A DNA stretch of 64,000 nt from Enterococcus montenegrensis (GTDB lineage: Bacteria > Bacillota > Bacilli > Lactobacillales > Enterococcaceae). The first letter of the stretch is position 1, and the number at the start of each line of letters is the position of its first letter. Shown in pieces: positions 25,843 through 36,111 of the stretch. The DNA lies in contig NZ_CP120467.1 in the NCBI RefSeq assembly GCF_029983095.1, positions 1,355,001-1,419,000 on the forward strand. The letters are read 5' to 3'. The position numbers and the translations under genes are program-made. Under the pieces are notes generated by a model, which searched no databases, was not told where the DNA came from, and was given only the letters and a program-made list of their open reading frames with translations.

Positions 25843-26994
25843 ATGTCTGCTTATATTGAACCACTTAAAACAGCTCTTTTGATTTTCCCGTTTTTAGCCT
25901 TATTTATCTCATCTTTTTTCTTTATTTATGAGTATCGTAAATTTGGTCGCTTTATTTTTAGTCGTGCCCTTATTATGTATTCTTTTGTCTTTTATTTGTT
26001 ATGTGCCTATTTTTTAGTCATTTTGCCATTACCACCAATTTCGGAGGTGGCGCATTACACGGGGCCTCACTATGAATTGCATTTAGGTGCTTCATTGCAT
26101 AACTTTTTAACTCAAACCGTTTTGAGACTAAATGATCCAAGTACGTATTTGCCCGCCATGAAACAAGGCGTTTTTTTAGAACCTGTATTTAACGTATTTT
26201 TACTGTTGCCATTTGGCGTTTATCTACGCTATTTCTTCGGTTTTTCTTTGAAGAAAACGATATTGGCTAGCTTTTTATTGTCATTATTCTTTGAAGTTAC
26301 ACAATTAACCGGGCTGTATTTTATTTATCCCAGAAATTATCGTTTGGCTGATGTGAACGACCTTTTACACAACACCATTGGTGGTACGCTTGGTTATTTG
26401 GTTGAACCTTTATTTACTTTATTATTGCCATCACGAGAAGAGTTAGCCGAAACAGCCTATGAAAAAGGGCGAGATGTGACTCTTTTCCGACGCTTTGCTG
26501 CCTTTTTCTTAGATTGGTTTTTCATTTATTTCTTTACCTTTGTGCTTACTGTTGCTTTACGCTTTTTTACACAAGATTACGCAATTGATTTTAGTGATAC
26601 CCCAGCATGGTATTTTGTCACCATTTTACTTTATTTTATCCTTTTAAACTATGGGCTAAATGGTCAAACACTGGGAAAAAAAATTGTTAGAATTCGCGTG
26701 GTTGAAAACGAGCATCGCCATATCACCTTAAAAGCGTTAGTAAAGCGTTATGGATTGTTGTATTTAATTTATGGCGGTATTGGACAACTCGGTACCTTAT
26801 TTGCGCCTTTGGTGAAAAGCAACAACCACTTTTTAGTCGGAATTGCTTCTATGGTTACAATCGGCGCAGCTGTCATTCAAGGATTGTTTGTTATTAACGT
26901 TATCTGGTCAGTGATTCGTAAGAAAAGACAATTGTTTTATGAAAAAAGAAGTGGGACTTACGTAATAAGTACAATTTTGCCAAAAGAAATCTGA
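25843..26994 (+). CDS. VanZ-like and RDD domain membrane protein
   Basis: A 383-residue multi-pass protein. The N-terminal half is VanZ-like (about 5-200), with the family pattern FNVFLLLPFGVYLR and an acidic-aromatic helix FEVTQLTGLYF. The C-terminal half is an RDD domain (about 215-375), with RFAAFFLDWF and an NGQTLGKKIVRIRV-like motif. Related proteins give low-level teicoplanin resistance or act in envelope transport, but the role here is open. AAAGGA lies before ATG. Confidence 0.85.
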   Translation: MSAYIEPLKTALLIFPFLALFISSFFFIYEYRKFGRFIFSRALIMYSFVFYLLCAYFLVILPLPPISEVAHYTGPHYELHLGASLHNFLTQTVLRLNDPSTYLPAMKQGVFLEPVFNVFLLLPFGVYLRYFFGFSLKKTILASFLLSLFFEVTQLTGLYFIYPRNYRLADVNDLLHNTIGGTLGYLVEPLFTLLLPSREELAETAYEKGRDVTLFRRFAAFFLDWFFIYFFTFVLTVALRFFTQDYAIDFSDTPAWYFVTILLYFILLNYGLNGQTLGKKIVRIRVVENEHRHITLKALVKRYGLLYLIYGGIGQLGTLFAPLVKSNNHFLVGIASMVTIGAAVIQGLFVINVIWSVIRKKRQLFYEKRSGTYVISTILPKEI

Positions 26995-27051
26995 CGCAGT
27001 GTGCCATTTGTGCTATAATCCCTAAGAACATTATGAAAAGAAGGTGGAAAT

Positions 27052-28401
27052 ATGCAATTTACGGATTTTCAATTTAAGCCCTTTATATACGAAGCTCTTA
27101 AAGAAAAGAAGTTTGAAAAACCAACGGAAGTGCAAGAACGCTTGATTCCTGTCATTAAACAAAAAAGAAGCGTTGTTGGGCAATCGCAAACAGGTACGGG
27201 AAAGACCCATACTTTTTTACTGCCATTGCTTGATGCAGTTGATCCAACTAATGAAAGTGCTCAAGTTGTCATTACAGCACCAAGTCGAGAATTGGCCAAT
27301 CAGATTTATGCGGCTGCCAAACAAATCGCAGCTTTTTCTGATCCTGTAATTCGCGTGAGCAATTTTGTGGGCGGAACAGATAAACAACGGCAAATTGACA
27401 AATTAAAACATCAACAACCTCATGTAGTCATCGGAACACCAGGCCGCTTGTTGGATATGATTAATGAACAAGCCTTATTTATCCATAAAGCTTTTGCTTT
27501 TGTAGTCGATGAAGCAGATATGACATTAGACATGGGTTTTTTGCAGGAAGTTGATCAAATCGCGAGCCGATTACCAGAAAAAGTTCAAATATTAGTTTTT
27601 TCAGCAACCATTCCCGAAAAATTACGTCCATTTTTAAAAAAATACTTGGAAAATCCAGTAATTGAAGAGATTCAACCCAAAGCAGTCATAGCTGATTCGA
27701 TTGATAATTGGTTAATCGCTACCAAGGGAAAAGATAAAAATCGGTTAATTTATCAGTTATTGACAATTGGGCATCCTTATATGGCCTTAGTATTTGCCAA
27801 TACCAAACAACGCGTAGATGAAATTAGTGACTATCTCAAAGAACAAGGATTAAAAGTTGCCAAAGTCCATGGTGATATCACACCCCGCGAACGCAAACGC
27901 ATCATGCGTAGCATCCAAAATATGGATTTTCAATACGTTGTTGCAACAGACTTAGCTGCTCGAGGAATTGATATCGAGGGCGTTTCCCATGTTATTAATG
28001 CAGAGATTCCTAATGATTTAGAGTTCTTTATTCACCGTGTTGGACGAACTGGCCGTAATAATTTGGCTGGTACGGCGATTACTTTATACGGTCCGCAAGA
28101 TGAGGAAAAAGTAGCTGCAATTGAAAAAATCGGTGTGACCTTTAAACCAAAAGAAATCAAAAATGGCGAAATTGTTACAGGTTATGATCGCAACCGTCGG
28201 AAAAAACGGGAACAGACCAAAAAAGATGAGTTAGATCCGACGCTGATTGGTTTGGTTAAAAAGAAAAAGAAAAAAATCAAACCAGGTTATAAGAAAAAAA
28301 TTCAATGGGCAGTCGACAAAGATAAAAAACAAAAACGTAAAGTCGAAAAACGCCAGCAACTGCGTACAGCACGAAAACACAAGAAAAAATCAAGTCAATA
28401 G
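27052..28401 (+). CDS. cshB: DEAD-box RNA helicase (CshB-like)
   Basis: A 449-residue ATP-dependent RNA helicase. The motifs are in order: Q motif, motif I GQSQTGTGKTH near 44, TPGR, motif II VDEADM near 150, motif III FSATIP near 185, and motif VI HRVGRTGR near 325. A Lys/Arg-rich C-terminal tail (KKKKKIKPGYKKK) likely contacts RNA. CshB-type helicases act in cold adaptation and ribosome assembly. The symbol is by resemblance. Confidence 0.9.
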   Translation: MQFTDFQFKPFIYEALKEKKFEKPTEVQERLIPVIKQKRSVVGQSQTGTGKTHTFLLPLLDAVDPTNESAQVVITAPSRELANQIYAAAKQIAAFSDPVIRVSNFVGGTDKQRQIDKLKHQQPHVVIGTPGRLLDMINEQALFIHKAFAFVVDEADMTLDMGFLQEVDQIASRLPEKVQILVFSATIPEKLRPFLKKYLENPVIEEIQPKAVIADSIDNWLIATKGKDKNRLIYQLLTIGHPYMALVFANTKQRVDEISDYLKEQGLKVAKVHGDITPRERKRIMRSIQNMDFQYVVATDLAARGIDIEGVSHVINAEIPNDLEFFIHRVGRTGRNNLAGTAITLYGPQDEEKVAAIEKIGVTFKPKEIKNGEIVTGYDRNRRKKREQTKKDELDPTLIGLVKKKKKKIKPGYKKKIQWAVDKDKKQKRKVEKRQQLRTARKHKKKSSQ

Positions 28402-28404
28402 TTA

Positions 28405-28440
28405 AAAAAGTCATGATGCTTTAGCATCATGACTTTTTGT
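28405..28440 (+). terminator. Intrinsic terminator of the helicase gene
   Basis: AGTCATGATGCT (28409-28420) pairs with AGCATCATGACT (28423-28434), then TTTTTG. Confidence 0.85.
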
Positions 28441-28539
28441 TGTTTTCCATTAGCAAAAAGGGAGTGAAAAAAATTTTAAACTACTGCCAGAAATGTTGTT
28501 TTCATTGCCAGCTAATATAAGGCCAGCTTATCAAATCAG

Positions 28540-29013
28540 TCAAACCGTCAAAAAGTATTTTCTTTTATTCTTTGGGATAAGCTTAAGCTTTTTTGCCATT
28601 TTCTGACACAAAATACCATCTTCTAAGAAAACATCACTGATAATTTGATAATTCAACTTTTGATAGAAATAAATAGCTGTAACTTCGGCAGTCAGTTGCG
28701 AAAAGATATAGCCATCTTTTTTAGCTTGCTTTTCATAGGCTGTTAATAATTTGCGACCTAAGCCACGGTTGCGATAAGCTTTTAAAACACAAAAACGATC
28801 CGGTTGAATCGTCTTTTGATCCCAGGCCTGATAGCGAACACTAGCCACGGGGATTTCGTCTTTAAAAAGAACAAAGTACTTTCTTTTCTTGTCATCCAAA
28901 GAGTCAAATTCCCATTCTGGCTTGATTTTTTGTTCTAAAACAAAAACGTGATAGCGAACATAAAAGGCTGCTGCTTGTAAACTGCTTTAGCAGCCAAAAG
29001 AAATTTTATCCAT
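28540..29013 (-). pseudogene. GNAT acetyltransferase with an early nonsense codon
   Basis: The intact reading starts at ATG 29013 with GGAG 6 bases before it. It reads MDKISFGC, meets an in-frame TAA at 28989-28987, then continues SSLQAAAFYVRYHVFVLEQK. That is the normal N-terminal GNAT region (F-x2-R-x2-VFV-x-EQ). The acetyl-CoA motif RNRGLGRKLLTAYE lies further on and the frame stays open to 28540. A one-base change (for example CAA to TAA) explains the stop. Internal restart at TTG 28899 would lose the first strand. It is probably inactive, or a sequencing error. Confidence 0.75.
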
Positions 29014-29096
29014 AATGTACTCCAATCATGATATACTAAATTTTAGCAGGTTAAAAAAGAATAACATGAAAAGTCATTGTTTAAAGGGGAATTTCG

Positions 29097-30152
29097 ATGA
29101 ATTTATTTGAAATGTTACGTTGGAATAATTGGAAGAATTTGACAGATGAAGCGAAGATTCAAGCGTTCCAGCAAGTCTTAATGTATTTTGTCAGTCCATT
29201 AAAAGAAATCACCAATCTTGAATTATTGACTTATCAATTAGATGGCGTAAAATGCCGCACGTTTGAATTGGAAATCGATGGCGAAGCTTTTGTTTTTGTG
29301 CCCGGACAAAAAGAAGCAATTTTAGGCTGGGATTTGGGTGTAAAAGGACTAGCAACTAACGCTTGGTCAATTACGAACACACATCCCTTAACAAAAAACG
29401 ATAAACAAATTGTTGCAGAATATCACTTGGGAGATTTGGATAGTTGGGATTTATATGTCAATTTGCATACCTCTCCCTTACGAAAAAAAGATATTCCCCC
29501 CATGTTGATACAAAAGCATGCACTACCGGCAGGAACGCACTATTTAGGCATGTTAGATACTATTACGGGGGAATTTACTGGGAATGTGGCAAAATTTAGT
29601 CCTTTTGAAGCGGAGGTTAAAGCACAGCTTACGCCGCCGCAAACTTTTGAAGAAAGCTTAAATTACTCATTGCCATACCATATTTTATCACCAAATGCTT
29701 TTTACTTAGAAATTGCAGATGGTACTGATAGTTATTATGTCTTTGAGCATTTTGAATGCACCCAAACAAGTTTAATTCATACGATTCAAAATGAAGGCTT
29801 TGATTTATTAAGTGAAGATCAGTGGGAATTTATGGTAGGCGCAGGAACACGTAAACTATTTCGCTGGGGAAATGCTGCTGATGTTGACGAAAGTTACTGG
29901 GGCAGACAAGTGAAAAGCTTAAAACAAGGTCCCAATATGTTTGGTGTAGTTATTAACGGTGGAGCCAATCGCTATGAACTAACTTGTGATGCTGTCTTGA
30001 AAATGGAACATAGTCAAAAAAGCGGGATTCCTTTATTAGAATTGCTGCCAGAAGCAACTTATTACCGTGCCAATAGACGTCTAAAAGCAGATGAAAAATT
30101 AACACCACAAGATTTTTTATATCGTAAAGTAATCTCAATTGAATTAGATTAA
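29097..30152 (+). CDS. Formylglycine-generating-enzyme-like (SUMF1-fold) protein
   Basis: A 351-residue soluble protein. The last third carries FGE/SUMF1-type patterns: LLSEDQWEFMVGAGTRKLFRWGN near 240-262 resembles the PTE-x-EWE-x-A-x-R-x-G...WGN block, and GPNMFGVVINGGANRYELT near 282-300 resembles NAFGLYDM-GNVWEW. The typical catalytic cysteines are not evident, so enzyme activity is doubtful. The N-terminal two thirds I do not recognise. AAAGGGG lies before ATG. It ends just upstream of the alaS T-box and is transcribed separately. Confidence 0.6.
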   Translation: MNLFEMLRWNNWKNLTDEAKIQAFQQVLMYFVSPLKEITNLELLTYQLDGVKCRTFELEIDGEAFVFVPGQKEAILGWDLGVKGLATNAWSITNTHPLTKNDKQIVAEYHLGDLDSWDLYVNLHTSPLRKKDIPPMLIQKHALPAGTHYLGMLDTITGEFTGNVAKFSPFEAEVKAQLTPPQTFEESLNYSLPYHILSPNAFYLEIADGTDSYYVFEHFECTQTSLIHTIQNEGFDLLSEDQWEFMVGAGTRKLFRWGNAADVDESYWGRQVKSLKQGPNMFGVVINGGANRYELTCDAVLKMEHSQKSGIPLLELLPEATYYRANRRLKADEKLTPQDFLYRKVISIELD

Positions 30153-30156
30153 ATCG

Positions 30157-30185
30157 TTGACAAGTATAGGTTTGTCTTCTATACT
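30157..30185 (+). promoter_or_regulatory. alaS: Promoter of alaS
   Basis: TTGACA (30157-30162), 17-bp spacer, TATACT (30180-30185). Confidence 0.8.
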
Positions 30186-30191
30186 TTGTAA

Positions 30192-30412
30192 GGAAAAAGG
30201 ATATAACCGAACAGTTTCTTTGTTACAGAAAGCTTTTGTTTGCTGAGAAAAAAGCACAAACCTGTTTGCAGTTGCTCCCTTTTTTTTAATTCAGTAGCAA
30301 TACTGACGCAACTCCGCGTTATAGAGCTTAAGAGGTAATGAATGACATCATTGCAAACAAGGTGGTACCGCGGTTTTCGTCCTTGTCTTGCAGTGGTGTC
30401 TTATTTTTTTTG
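30192..30412 (+). promoter_or_regulatory. T-box leader of alaS
   Basis: The signature T-box AACAAGGTGGTACCGCG lies at about 30356-30372. An overlapping strong terminator pairs 30344-30362 with the CCTTGTCTTGCAGTGGTGTC region near 30381-30400, followed by a T run. A Stem I arm is visible (CGAACAG with CTGTTTG), and Ala codons GCA (30268-30270) and GCT (30274-30276) lie beside it as specifier candidates. Uncharged tRNA-Ala should stabilise the antiterminator and allow alaS transcription. Confidence 0.93.
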
Positions 30413-30427
30413 AAAGTAGGAGAAATG

Positions 30428-33070
30428 ATGAAAGAATTATCCAGCGGCCAAGTCCGCCAAATGTTCTTGGACTTTTTCAAGTCAAAAGGACACAGTGTTG
30501 AACCAAGTGCATCTTTAGTACCAGTGAATGATCCCACCCTTTTGTGGATCAATTCTGGAGTTGCCACTTTAAAAAAATATTTTGATGGCTCTGTGGTTCC
30601 AGAAAATCCCCGGATTACAAATGCACAAAAATCAATTCGAACCAACGACATTGAAAATGTAGGGAAAACAGCTCGCCACCATACAATGTTTGAAATGTTA
30701 GGAAATTTTTCAATTGGTGACTATTTTAAAACAGAAGCTATTCATTGGGCTTGGGAATTTTTAACTGATGAAAAATGGATGGCTTTTGATCCAGAAAAAT
30801 TATATGTTACGGTTTATCCAAAAGACACAGAAGCCAAGCGTATTTGGCATGAAGAAGTCGGATTACCTCTTGATCATATTGTGGAAATTGAAGACAATTT
30901 TTGGGATATTGGTGCGGGCCCCAGCGGTCCAGATACTGAAATTTTTTACGATCGTGGCGAAGAATTCAACGATTTAGCAGCAGATGATCCTGAAAACTAT
31001 CCTGGCGGGGAAAATGAACGTTACTTGGAAATTTGGAATTTAGTATTTTCTGAGTTTAATCACAAACCAGACGATACTTACGAACCATTACCGCATAAAA
31101 ACATTGATACGGGGATGGGGCTAGAACGAATGGTTTCCATCGTTCAAAATGCACCAACCAACTTTGAAACAGATTTATTTATGCCAATTATTAAAGAAGT
31201 AGAAGTTTTAAGTGGCAAATTCCAATATGGCGATGCACCACAAACTGATATTTCCTTTAAAGTAATTGCTGACCATATTCGGGCTTTGGCGTTTGCCATT
31301 GGCGACGGGGCGTTACCTTCTAATGAAGGTCGTGGTTATGTATTGCGGCGTTTATTACGTCGGGCTGTTATGCACGGCAAAAAACTAGGAATCGATGAAG
31401 CCTTTTTGTATAAATTAGTTGTCGTTGTCGGTAAGATTATGGACAGTTATTATCCAGAAATTCTACAACAACAAGAATTTATTGAAAAAGTAATCCGAAC
31501 AGAAGAAGAGCGTTTCCATGAAACAATCAACGAAGGCTTGGAAATTTTGACCCAAGTCATTGAAAAAGTTAAAGCTGAGAAAAAAGATACCTTAAGCGGA
31601 CAAGATATCTTCAAATTGTATGATACGTATGGTTTCCCAGTTGAATTAACGGAAGAAGTCGCAGAAGATGAAGGCTTAAAAGTTGATCACGCTGGGTTTG
31701 AAGCAGAAATGCAAGCCCAAAGAGAACGGGCCCGTGCAGCTCGCAGTACGGACGTGTCAATGGGAGTTCAATCTGCTTTACTAACTGAAATTAAAGTAGA
31801 AAGTGAATTTGTGGGTTATGATAACTATGAAGCTGAAAGTGAATTGCTCGTTTTAATTCAAGACGAAGCGATTGTTAGTGCTGCAAATAGTGGTGAAGCA
31901 CAATTGATTTTTGCCAAAACACCGTTTTACGCAGAAATGGGAGGACAAGTTGCCGATACTGGTATCATTTGTGATGTAACAGGAAATATCGTCGCTGAAG
32001 TTCACGATGTGAAAAAAGCGCCAAATGGTCAATTTTTACACACGGTAACGCTGCAAGCACCCGTATCAGAAGGAACGACTTACTTCTTACAAATTAATGT
32101 TTCTCGTCGTAATCGTATTATTAAAAACCATACAGCGACGCATTTATTACACAAAGCATTAAAAGAAGTATTGGGCAATCATGCAAATCAAGCTGGCTCA
32201 CTAGTGGCCCCAGGACACTTACGTTTTGACTTTACGCACTTTGGTCAAGTGACAACAGAAGAATTAAGCCAAATGGAAGCAATCGTCAACCAAAAAATTT
32301 GGGATGCACTACCCGTTGTTACAATTGAAACAGATATTGATACAGCCAAAGGTATGGGAGCAATGGCGTTATTTGGTGAAAAATACGGTCACGATGTCCG
32401 CGTTGTAAATGTTGCCGACTGGTCCATTGAGCTTTGTGGGGGCACGCATGTGGCCAATACAGAAGATATTGGTATTTTCAAAATTGTTTCTGAGTCAGGA
32501 ATTGGTGCCGGTGTCCGCCGAATTGAAGCTGTAACCAGCAAAGAAGCCTATGAATTACTTGATAGTGAAGAAACACAACTAAAAGAAATCGCCACAATTG
32601 TGAAATCACCACAATTAAAAGAAGTTGTTGCCAAAACTGTACAACTACAACAACAACTAAAAGATTTACAAAAAGAAAATGAACAATTGGCAAGTAAATT
32701 AGCCAATCAACAAGCTGGCGATATTTTCAAAAACGTTGAAACTATAAATGGTATTAGTTTTATCGCCGCTGAAGTGAAGGTTAAAGATATGAACCAATTG
32801 CGTCAATTAGCTGACCAATGGAAGCAAAAAGCTACTTCTGATGTGTTAGTGTTGGCCAATGCTAGCGGTGAAAAAGTAAACTTGTTAGCGGCAATGAGTA
32901 ATGAAGCAATCGCACGAGGCTTAAAAGCTGGAGATTTAATTAAAGTGATTGCACCACTCGTTGGCGGTGGTGGCGGTGGACGTCCTGACATGGCTCAAGC
33001 CGGAGGTAAAAATCCTGCTGGCATTAGCGCTGCCCTAGCAAAAGTAGCCGATTTCTTACAACAAGCATAA
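30428..33070 (+). CDS. alaS: Alanyl-tRNA synthetase
   Basis: An 880-residue class II synthetase that charges tRNA-Ala. The catalytic core carries [15 protein letters not shown] and the NTGMGLERM motif. The editing domain has the zinc-type [11 protein letters not shown] near 575 and the CGGTHV near 675. The C-terminal oligomerisation domain ends with the Gly-rich [15 protein letters not shown]. The open frame extends to 30338 through the T-box terminator, but ATG 30428 is chosen because AGGAG is 5 bases upstream and the family starts with [10 protein letters not shown]. Confidence 0.97.
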   Translation: MKELSSGQVRQMFLDFFKSKGHSVEPSASLVPVNDPTLLWINSGVATLKKYFDGSVVPENPRITNAQKSIRTNDIENVGKTARHHTMFEMLGNFSIGDYFKTEAIHWAWEFLTDEKWMAFDPEKLYVTVYPKDTEAKRIWHEEVGLPLDHIVEIEDNFWDIGAGPSGPDTEIFYDRGEEFNDLAADDPENYPGGENERYLEIWNLVFSEFNHKPDDTYEPLPHKNIDTGMGLERMVSIVQNAPTNFETDLFMPIIKEVEVLSGKFQYGDAPQTDISFKVIADHIRALAFAIGDGALPSNEGRGYVLRRLLRRAVMHGKKLGIDEAFLYKLVVVVGKIMDSYYPEILQQQEFIEKVIRTEEERFHETINEGLEILTQVIEKVKAEKKDTLSGQDIFKLYDTYGFPVELTEEVAEDEGLKVDHAGFEAEMQAQRERARAARSTDVSMGVQSALLTEIKVESEFVGYDNYEAESELLVLIQDEAIVSAANSGEAQLIFAKTPFYAEMGGQVADTGIICDVTGNIVAEVHDVKKAPNGQFLHTVTLQAPVSEGTTYFLQINVSRRNRIIKNHTATHLLHKALKEVLGNHANQAGSLVAPGHLRFDFTHFGQVTTEELSQMEAIVNQKIWDALPVVTIETDIDTAKGMGAMALFGEKYGHDVRVVNVADWSIELCGGTHVANTEDIGIFKIVSESGIGAGVRRIEAVTSKEAYELLDSEETQLKEIATIVKSPQLKEVVAKTVQLQQQLKDLQKENEQLASKLANQQAGDIFKNVETINGISFIAAEVKVKDMNQLRQLADQWKQKATSDVLVLANASGEKVNLLAAMSNEAIARGLKAGDLIKVIAPLVGGGGGGRPDMAQAGGKNPAGISAALAKVADFLQQA

Positions 33071-33107
33071 TAAAAATACACGAATAGCTAGATTGTAATC
33101 GTGATAA

Positions 33108-33206
33108 AAGATGATGACCCGAACAATAAATGTATCACTCTTTAATTTTAGAGAGTTGCGCCTTTTAAAGGCCAAGTACATATTGCGTTCGGGTTATTAT
33201 TTATGT
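33108..33206 (+). terminator. Branched terminator-like structure after alaS
   Basis: A 16-bp outer stem (about 33109-33124 with 33187-33202, three GU pairs) encloses ATGTA/TACAT, an ACTCT/AGAGT hairpin (33137-33156) and a GCCTTTTAAAGGC hairpin (33160-33172). TTTATGTCGTTTTT follows. It probably ends alaS transcription, though the branched design is unusual for a simple terminator. Confidence 0.55.
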
Positions 33207-33310
33207 CGTTTTTAAGCCGATAATTATTTATCAAGAATGGCCTTAAATTTGTTTGAAATTGATAAAAAGGGTAAAATGAAGAGAAGTTTAGTTGAAGGAG
33301 TTTTACGGCA

Positions 33311-34456
33311 ATGCTTAATTATTTTATAAAAAAAATCGAATCAAAAGACGCAGAAAAGACGCGCACTTCTTTTGGTTTTTTAGCAGGTAGTTTAGGACTT
33401 GTTTCAAATGGTCTCTTGTTTATTATGAAATTTTTTATTGGTCTTTTCGCCCATAGTGTTTCAATCATGGCCGATGCCATCAACAGCCTAAGCGATACTG
33501 CATCTTCTGTGTTAACTTTGGTTGGTTTTCAAATTGCAGCTAAACCAGCCGACAAAGAACATCCCTATGGTCATGAGCGCTTTGAATATATTAGTGGCTT
33601 CATGATTTCGATTATTATTACCTTTGTTGGCTTTCAATTCTTGGTTTCCTCTGTTGAAAAGATAATGGATCCAAGCAAAATTAAACTTTCGCCATTGGTT
33701 TTTATTATTTTGCTCTTATCAATTGGCATTAAAATCTGGCAAAGTTTTATGTATCAAAAAATTTCAACCAAAATTGATTCTGAAACACTAAAAGCATCCT
33801 CACAAGACAGCTTAAATGACGTTATTACAACGGCAGCTGTTCTCATTTCAGCTTTTGTTGAACTATTTACTGGTCTACATGTTGATGGTTGGATGGGGCT
33901 TTTTATCGCACTTTATATTTTATACAGCGGTTTAAAAATGGTGAAAGAATTTATCGATGAATTATTGGGAAGTCGTCCTAGTAGCGAAGAAATTTTAAAA
34001 ATGGAAACGCACTTAAATGAATATCCTGATATTTTAGGGTATCACGATTTGTTGGTTCACAGTTATGGTCCTAAAAAACAGTTTGCCACAGTCCACATTG
34101 AAGTAGATGACACGTGGAGCTTAAATTATGCTCATGATATTATTAACCGCATTGAAAAAGATTTTCGCGAAAACTTGAAGGTGGAGCTTGTTTGCCATTT
34201 AGATCCGGTTGCGGTGAAAAGTCCTGAGTACCAGCAAAAATGGGAGATCGTAAAAGAAGCGATTAGCGCATTACAGTTAGATTTGCGTGTCCATGATTTT
34301 CGGATTGAAAAAAATCAGTTGTCTTTTGATGTCGTAGTGCCACCAAAATGTGCTAAAAAAGATTCTGAAATTCGCGAAAATTTGACAGAATATTTAACCA
34401 ACCGTTTGGGTGCTATCACTTTAGAAATAACCTTTGATCACAACTATTTATTATAA
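33311..34456 (+). CDS. Cation diffusion facilitator (CDF) metal efflux transporter
   Basis: A 381-residue metal-cation/proton antiporter of the inner membrane. Six hydrophobic helices (about 20-215) carry the metal site ADAINSLSD in helix 2 and the paired acidic residues of SQDSLNDV in helix 5. HPYGHERFEY follows helix 3. A cytosolic C-terminal domain (about 225-300) and an extra tail of about 70 residues complete it. Zn, Mn or Fe are possible substrates. AAGGAG precedes ATG. The next gene, cls, starts 32 bp after it. Confidence 0.9.
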   Translation: MLNYFIKKIESKDAEKTRTSFGFLAGSLGLVSNGLLFIMKFFIGLFAHSVSIMADAINSLSDTASSVLTLVGFQIAAKPADKEHPYGHERFEYISGFMISIIITFVGFQFLVSSVEKIMDPSKIKLSPLVFIILLLSIGIKIWQSFMYQKISTKIDSETLKASSQDSLNDVITTAAVLISAFVELFTGLHVDGWMGLFIALYILYSGLKMVKEFIDELLGSRPSSEEILKMETHLNEYPDILGYHDLLVHSYGPKKQFATVHIEVDDTWSLNYAHDIINRIEKDFRENLKVELVCHLDPVAVKSPEYQQKWEIVKEAISALQLDLRVHDFRIEKNQLSFDVVVPPKCAKKDSEIRENLTEYLTNRLGAITLEITFDHNYLL

Positions 34457-34488
34457 CGATCTAAATTTGACGTAAAGGAGTTTAGCCA

Positions 34489-35955
34489 ATGACGATTCAA
34501 CAAGATTTAAGTATCTTACAATCAGTTTTTTTACTTATAATTTTCATTAACACGATTGGTGCTTTGGTTACAGTATTTCGGAAACCACGCTCGATTACGA
34601 GCATTCTTGCGTGGTCTTTGACCTTAATTTTTATTCCCATTATTGGATTTATCGTGTATTTATTTTGCGGCCGGGGAATTGATGGTGAAACAGTTTATAA
34701 ATATGATGTTGAGACCAATCGAAAAGTCAAAGAAATTAATACGTTAATTCACCAGAATAATAAGCGTTATGATATTGAAGAAGTAGAAAAAGAACTAAAA
34801 TTATTAGAACGCTATTTAAAATCTGTTGATGAATCACCTTTAACAAGGGGCAACAGCGTAAAGCTCTATACAGATGGTAATGAGAAATTTGCGGCTTTAT
34901 TTGAAGATATTAAATCAGCTGAAGATAATATTCATGTAGAATACTATGCTTTTTTCCCGGATAGAATTGGCCATCAATTTTTACAACTATTAATTGAAAA
35001 AGCGAAAGCTGGCGTAGAAGTTCGTCTAATCTATGATCCATGGGGGGCAAAAGGATCCAATGAAAAATTCTTTCAGCCACTAGTTGCAGCAGGGGGAAAA
35101 GTTGCCGCCTTTATTACTTCGCGAGATTTAATTCGCAAAACTCGGTTAAATTATCACTTGCATCGTAAAATCGTAGTAATTGATGGTAAAATCGGTTGGA
35201 CCGGTGGTTTTAACGTGGGGGATCAGTATTTAAGTCGCAGTGAAAAATTTGGTTACTGGCGGGATACCCATGGACGCATTGTTGGTACGGCTAGTTTCAG
35301 TTTACAAGAAATCTTTATTCGGGATTGGAATGCTTCGGTTAAAAATGAGAGCGACCAGTTGGATTACGAAGAACGTTACTTTGTGATTAAAAAAGATACG
35401 GGGGGGCAAGCTGAGATTCAAGTAGTGGCAGATGGCCCAGAAAATAAAATCGATATTTTAAAAAGTGCCTTTGTTAAAATGATTTTGTCTGCGGATGAGA
35501 AAGTATGGATTCAAACACCGTATTTAATTCCAGATGACGTCATGTTTAATGCTTTGGTTACAGCTGCACGTTCAGGCGTTGATGTCCGAATTATGATTCC
35601 CAATATGCCCGATCATCCTTTTATCTACCGTGCAACGCAATATTATGCTAATTTACTGCATAAAATGGGAATTAAAATCTATCATTACGACAATGGTTTT
35701 TTACATGCAAAAACCATTGTCATGGATGACAATTTATGTTCTTTTGGTTCAACCAACCAAGATATTCGTAGTTATGAATTAAATTTTGAAGTGAACGCTT
35801 TTGTCTACGATGAAACGCTAACCAAACAAATGCAGCAGATCTTTTTAGCCGATCAAGAAAAATGCTATGTTTTAACAGATGAAATAATTGCCAATCAGTC
35901 CTATTGGCTACGTTTTAAGCAAAACTTTTCTCGTTTACTGTCACCAATTTTATAA
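34489..35955 (+). CDS. cls: Cardiolipin synthase
   Basis: A 488-residue membrane enzyme joining two phosphatidylglycerols to cardiolipin. Two N-terminal membrane helices (about 8-28 and 38-60) precede two phospholipase D motifs, HLHRKIVVIDGKIGWTGG near 220 and FLHAKTIVMDDNLCSFGS near 404, the paired HKD active site. AAGGAG precedes ATG. It is co-directional with the CDF gene. Confidence 0.95.
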   Translation: MTIQQDLSILQSVFLLIIFINTIGALVTVFRKPRSITSILAWSLTLIFIPIIGFIVYLFCGRGIDGETVYKYDVETNRKVKEINTLIHQNNKRYDIEEVEKELKLLERYLKSVDESPLTRGNSVKLYTDGNEKFAALFEDIKSAEDNIHVEYYAFFPDRIGHQFLQLLIEKAKAGVEVRLIYDPWGAKGSNEKFFQPLVAAGGKVAAFITSRDLIRKTRLNYHLHRKIVVIDGKIGWTGGFNVGDQYLSRSEKFGYWRDTHGRIVGTASFSLQEIFIRDWNASVKNESDQLDYEERYFVIKKDTGGQAEIQVVADGPENKIDILKSAFVKMILSADEKVWIQTPYLIPDDVMFNALVTAARSGVDVRIMIPNMPDHPFIYRATQYYANLLHKMGIKIYHYDNGFLHAKTIVMDDNLCSFGSTNQDIRSYELNFEVNAFVYDETLTKQMQQIFLADQEKCYVLTDEIIANQSYWLRFKQNFSRLLSPIL

Positions 35956-36039
35956 GCAAAACTTCCGAACTTATTTATCTTACTAGCAATAAGTTAGATC
36001 GTGCTCAAGTAGTCAAATCAATATTTTTTCTTGTATAGT

Positions 36040-36110
36040 AAAAAAGCCACCAACGGCAAAGATTCAAAGAAAAACTTACTTTGATCTTTGCCGTGTTGGT
36101 GTCTTTATTC
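36040..36110. terminator. Bidirectional terminator between cls and the RNase H-like gene
   Basis: A long inverted repeat (about 36045-36069 with 36079-36103) containing CCAACGGCAAAGAT / ATCTTTGCCG, flanked by A and T tracts, serves both convergent genes. Confidence 0.8.
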
Positions 36111-36111
36111 T

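Noticed and set aside
30338..30427. N-terminal extension of alaS
   Set aside because: It would run through the T-box terminator; AGGAG and homology support the start at 30428.
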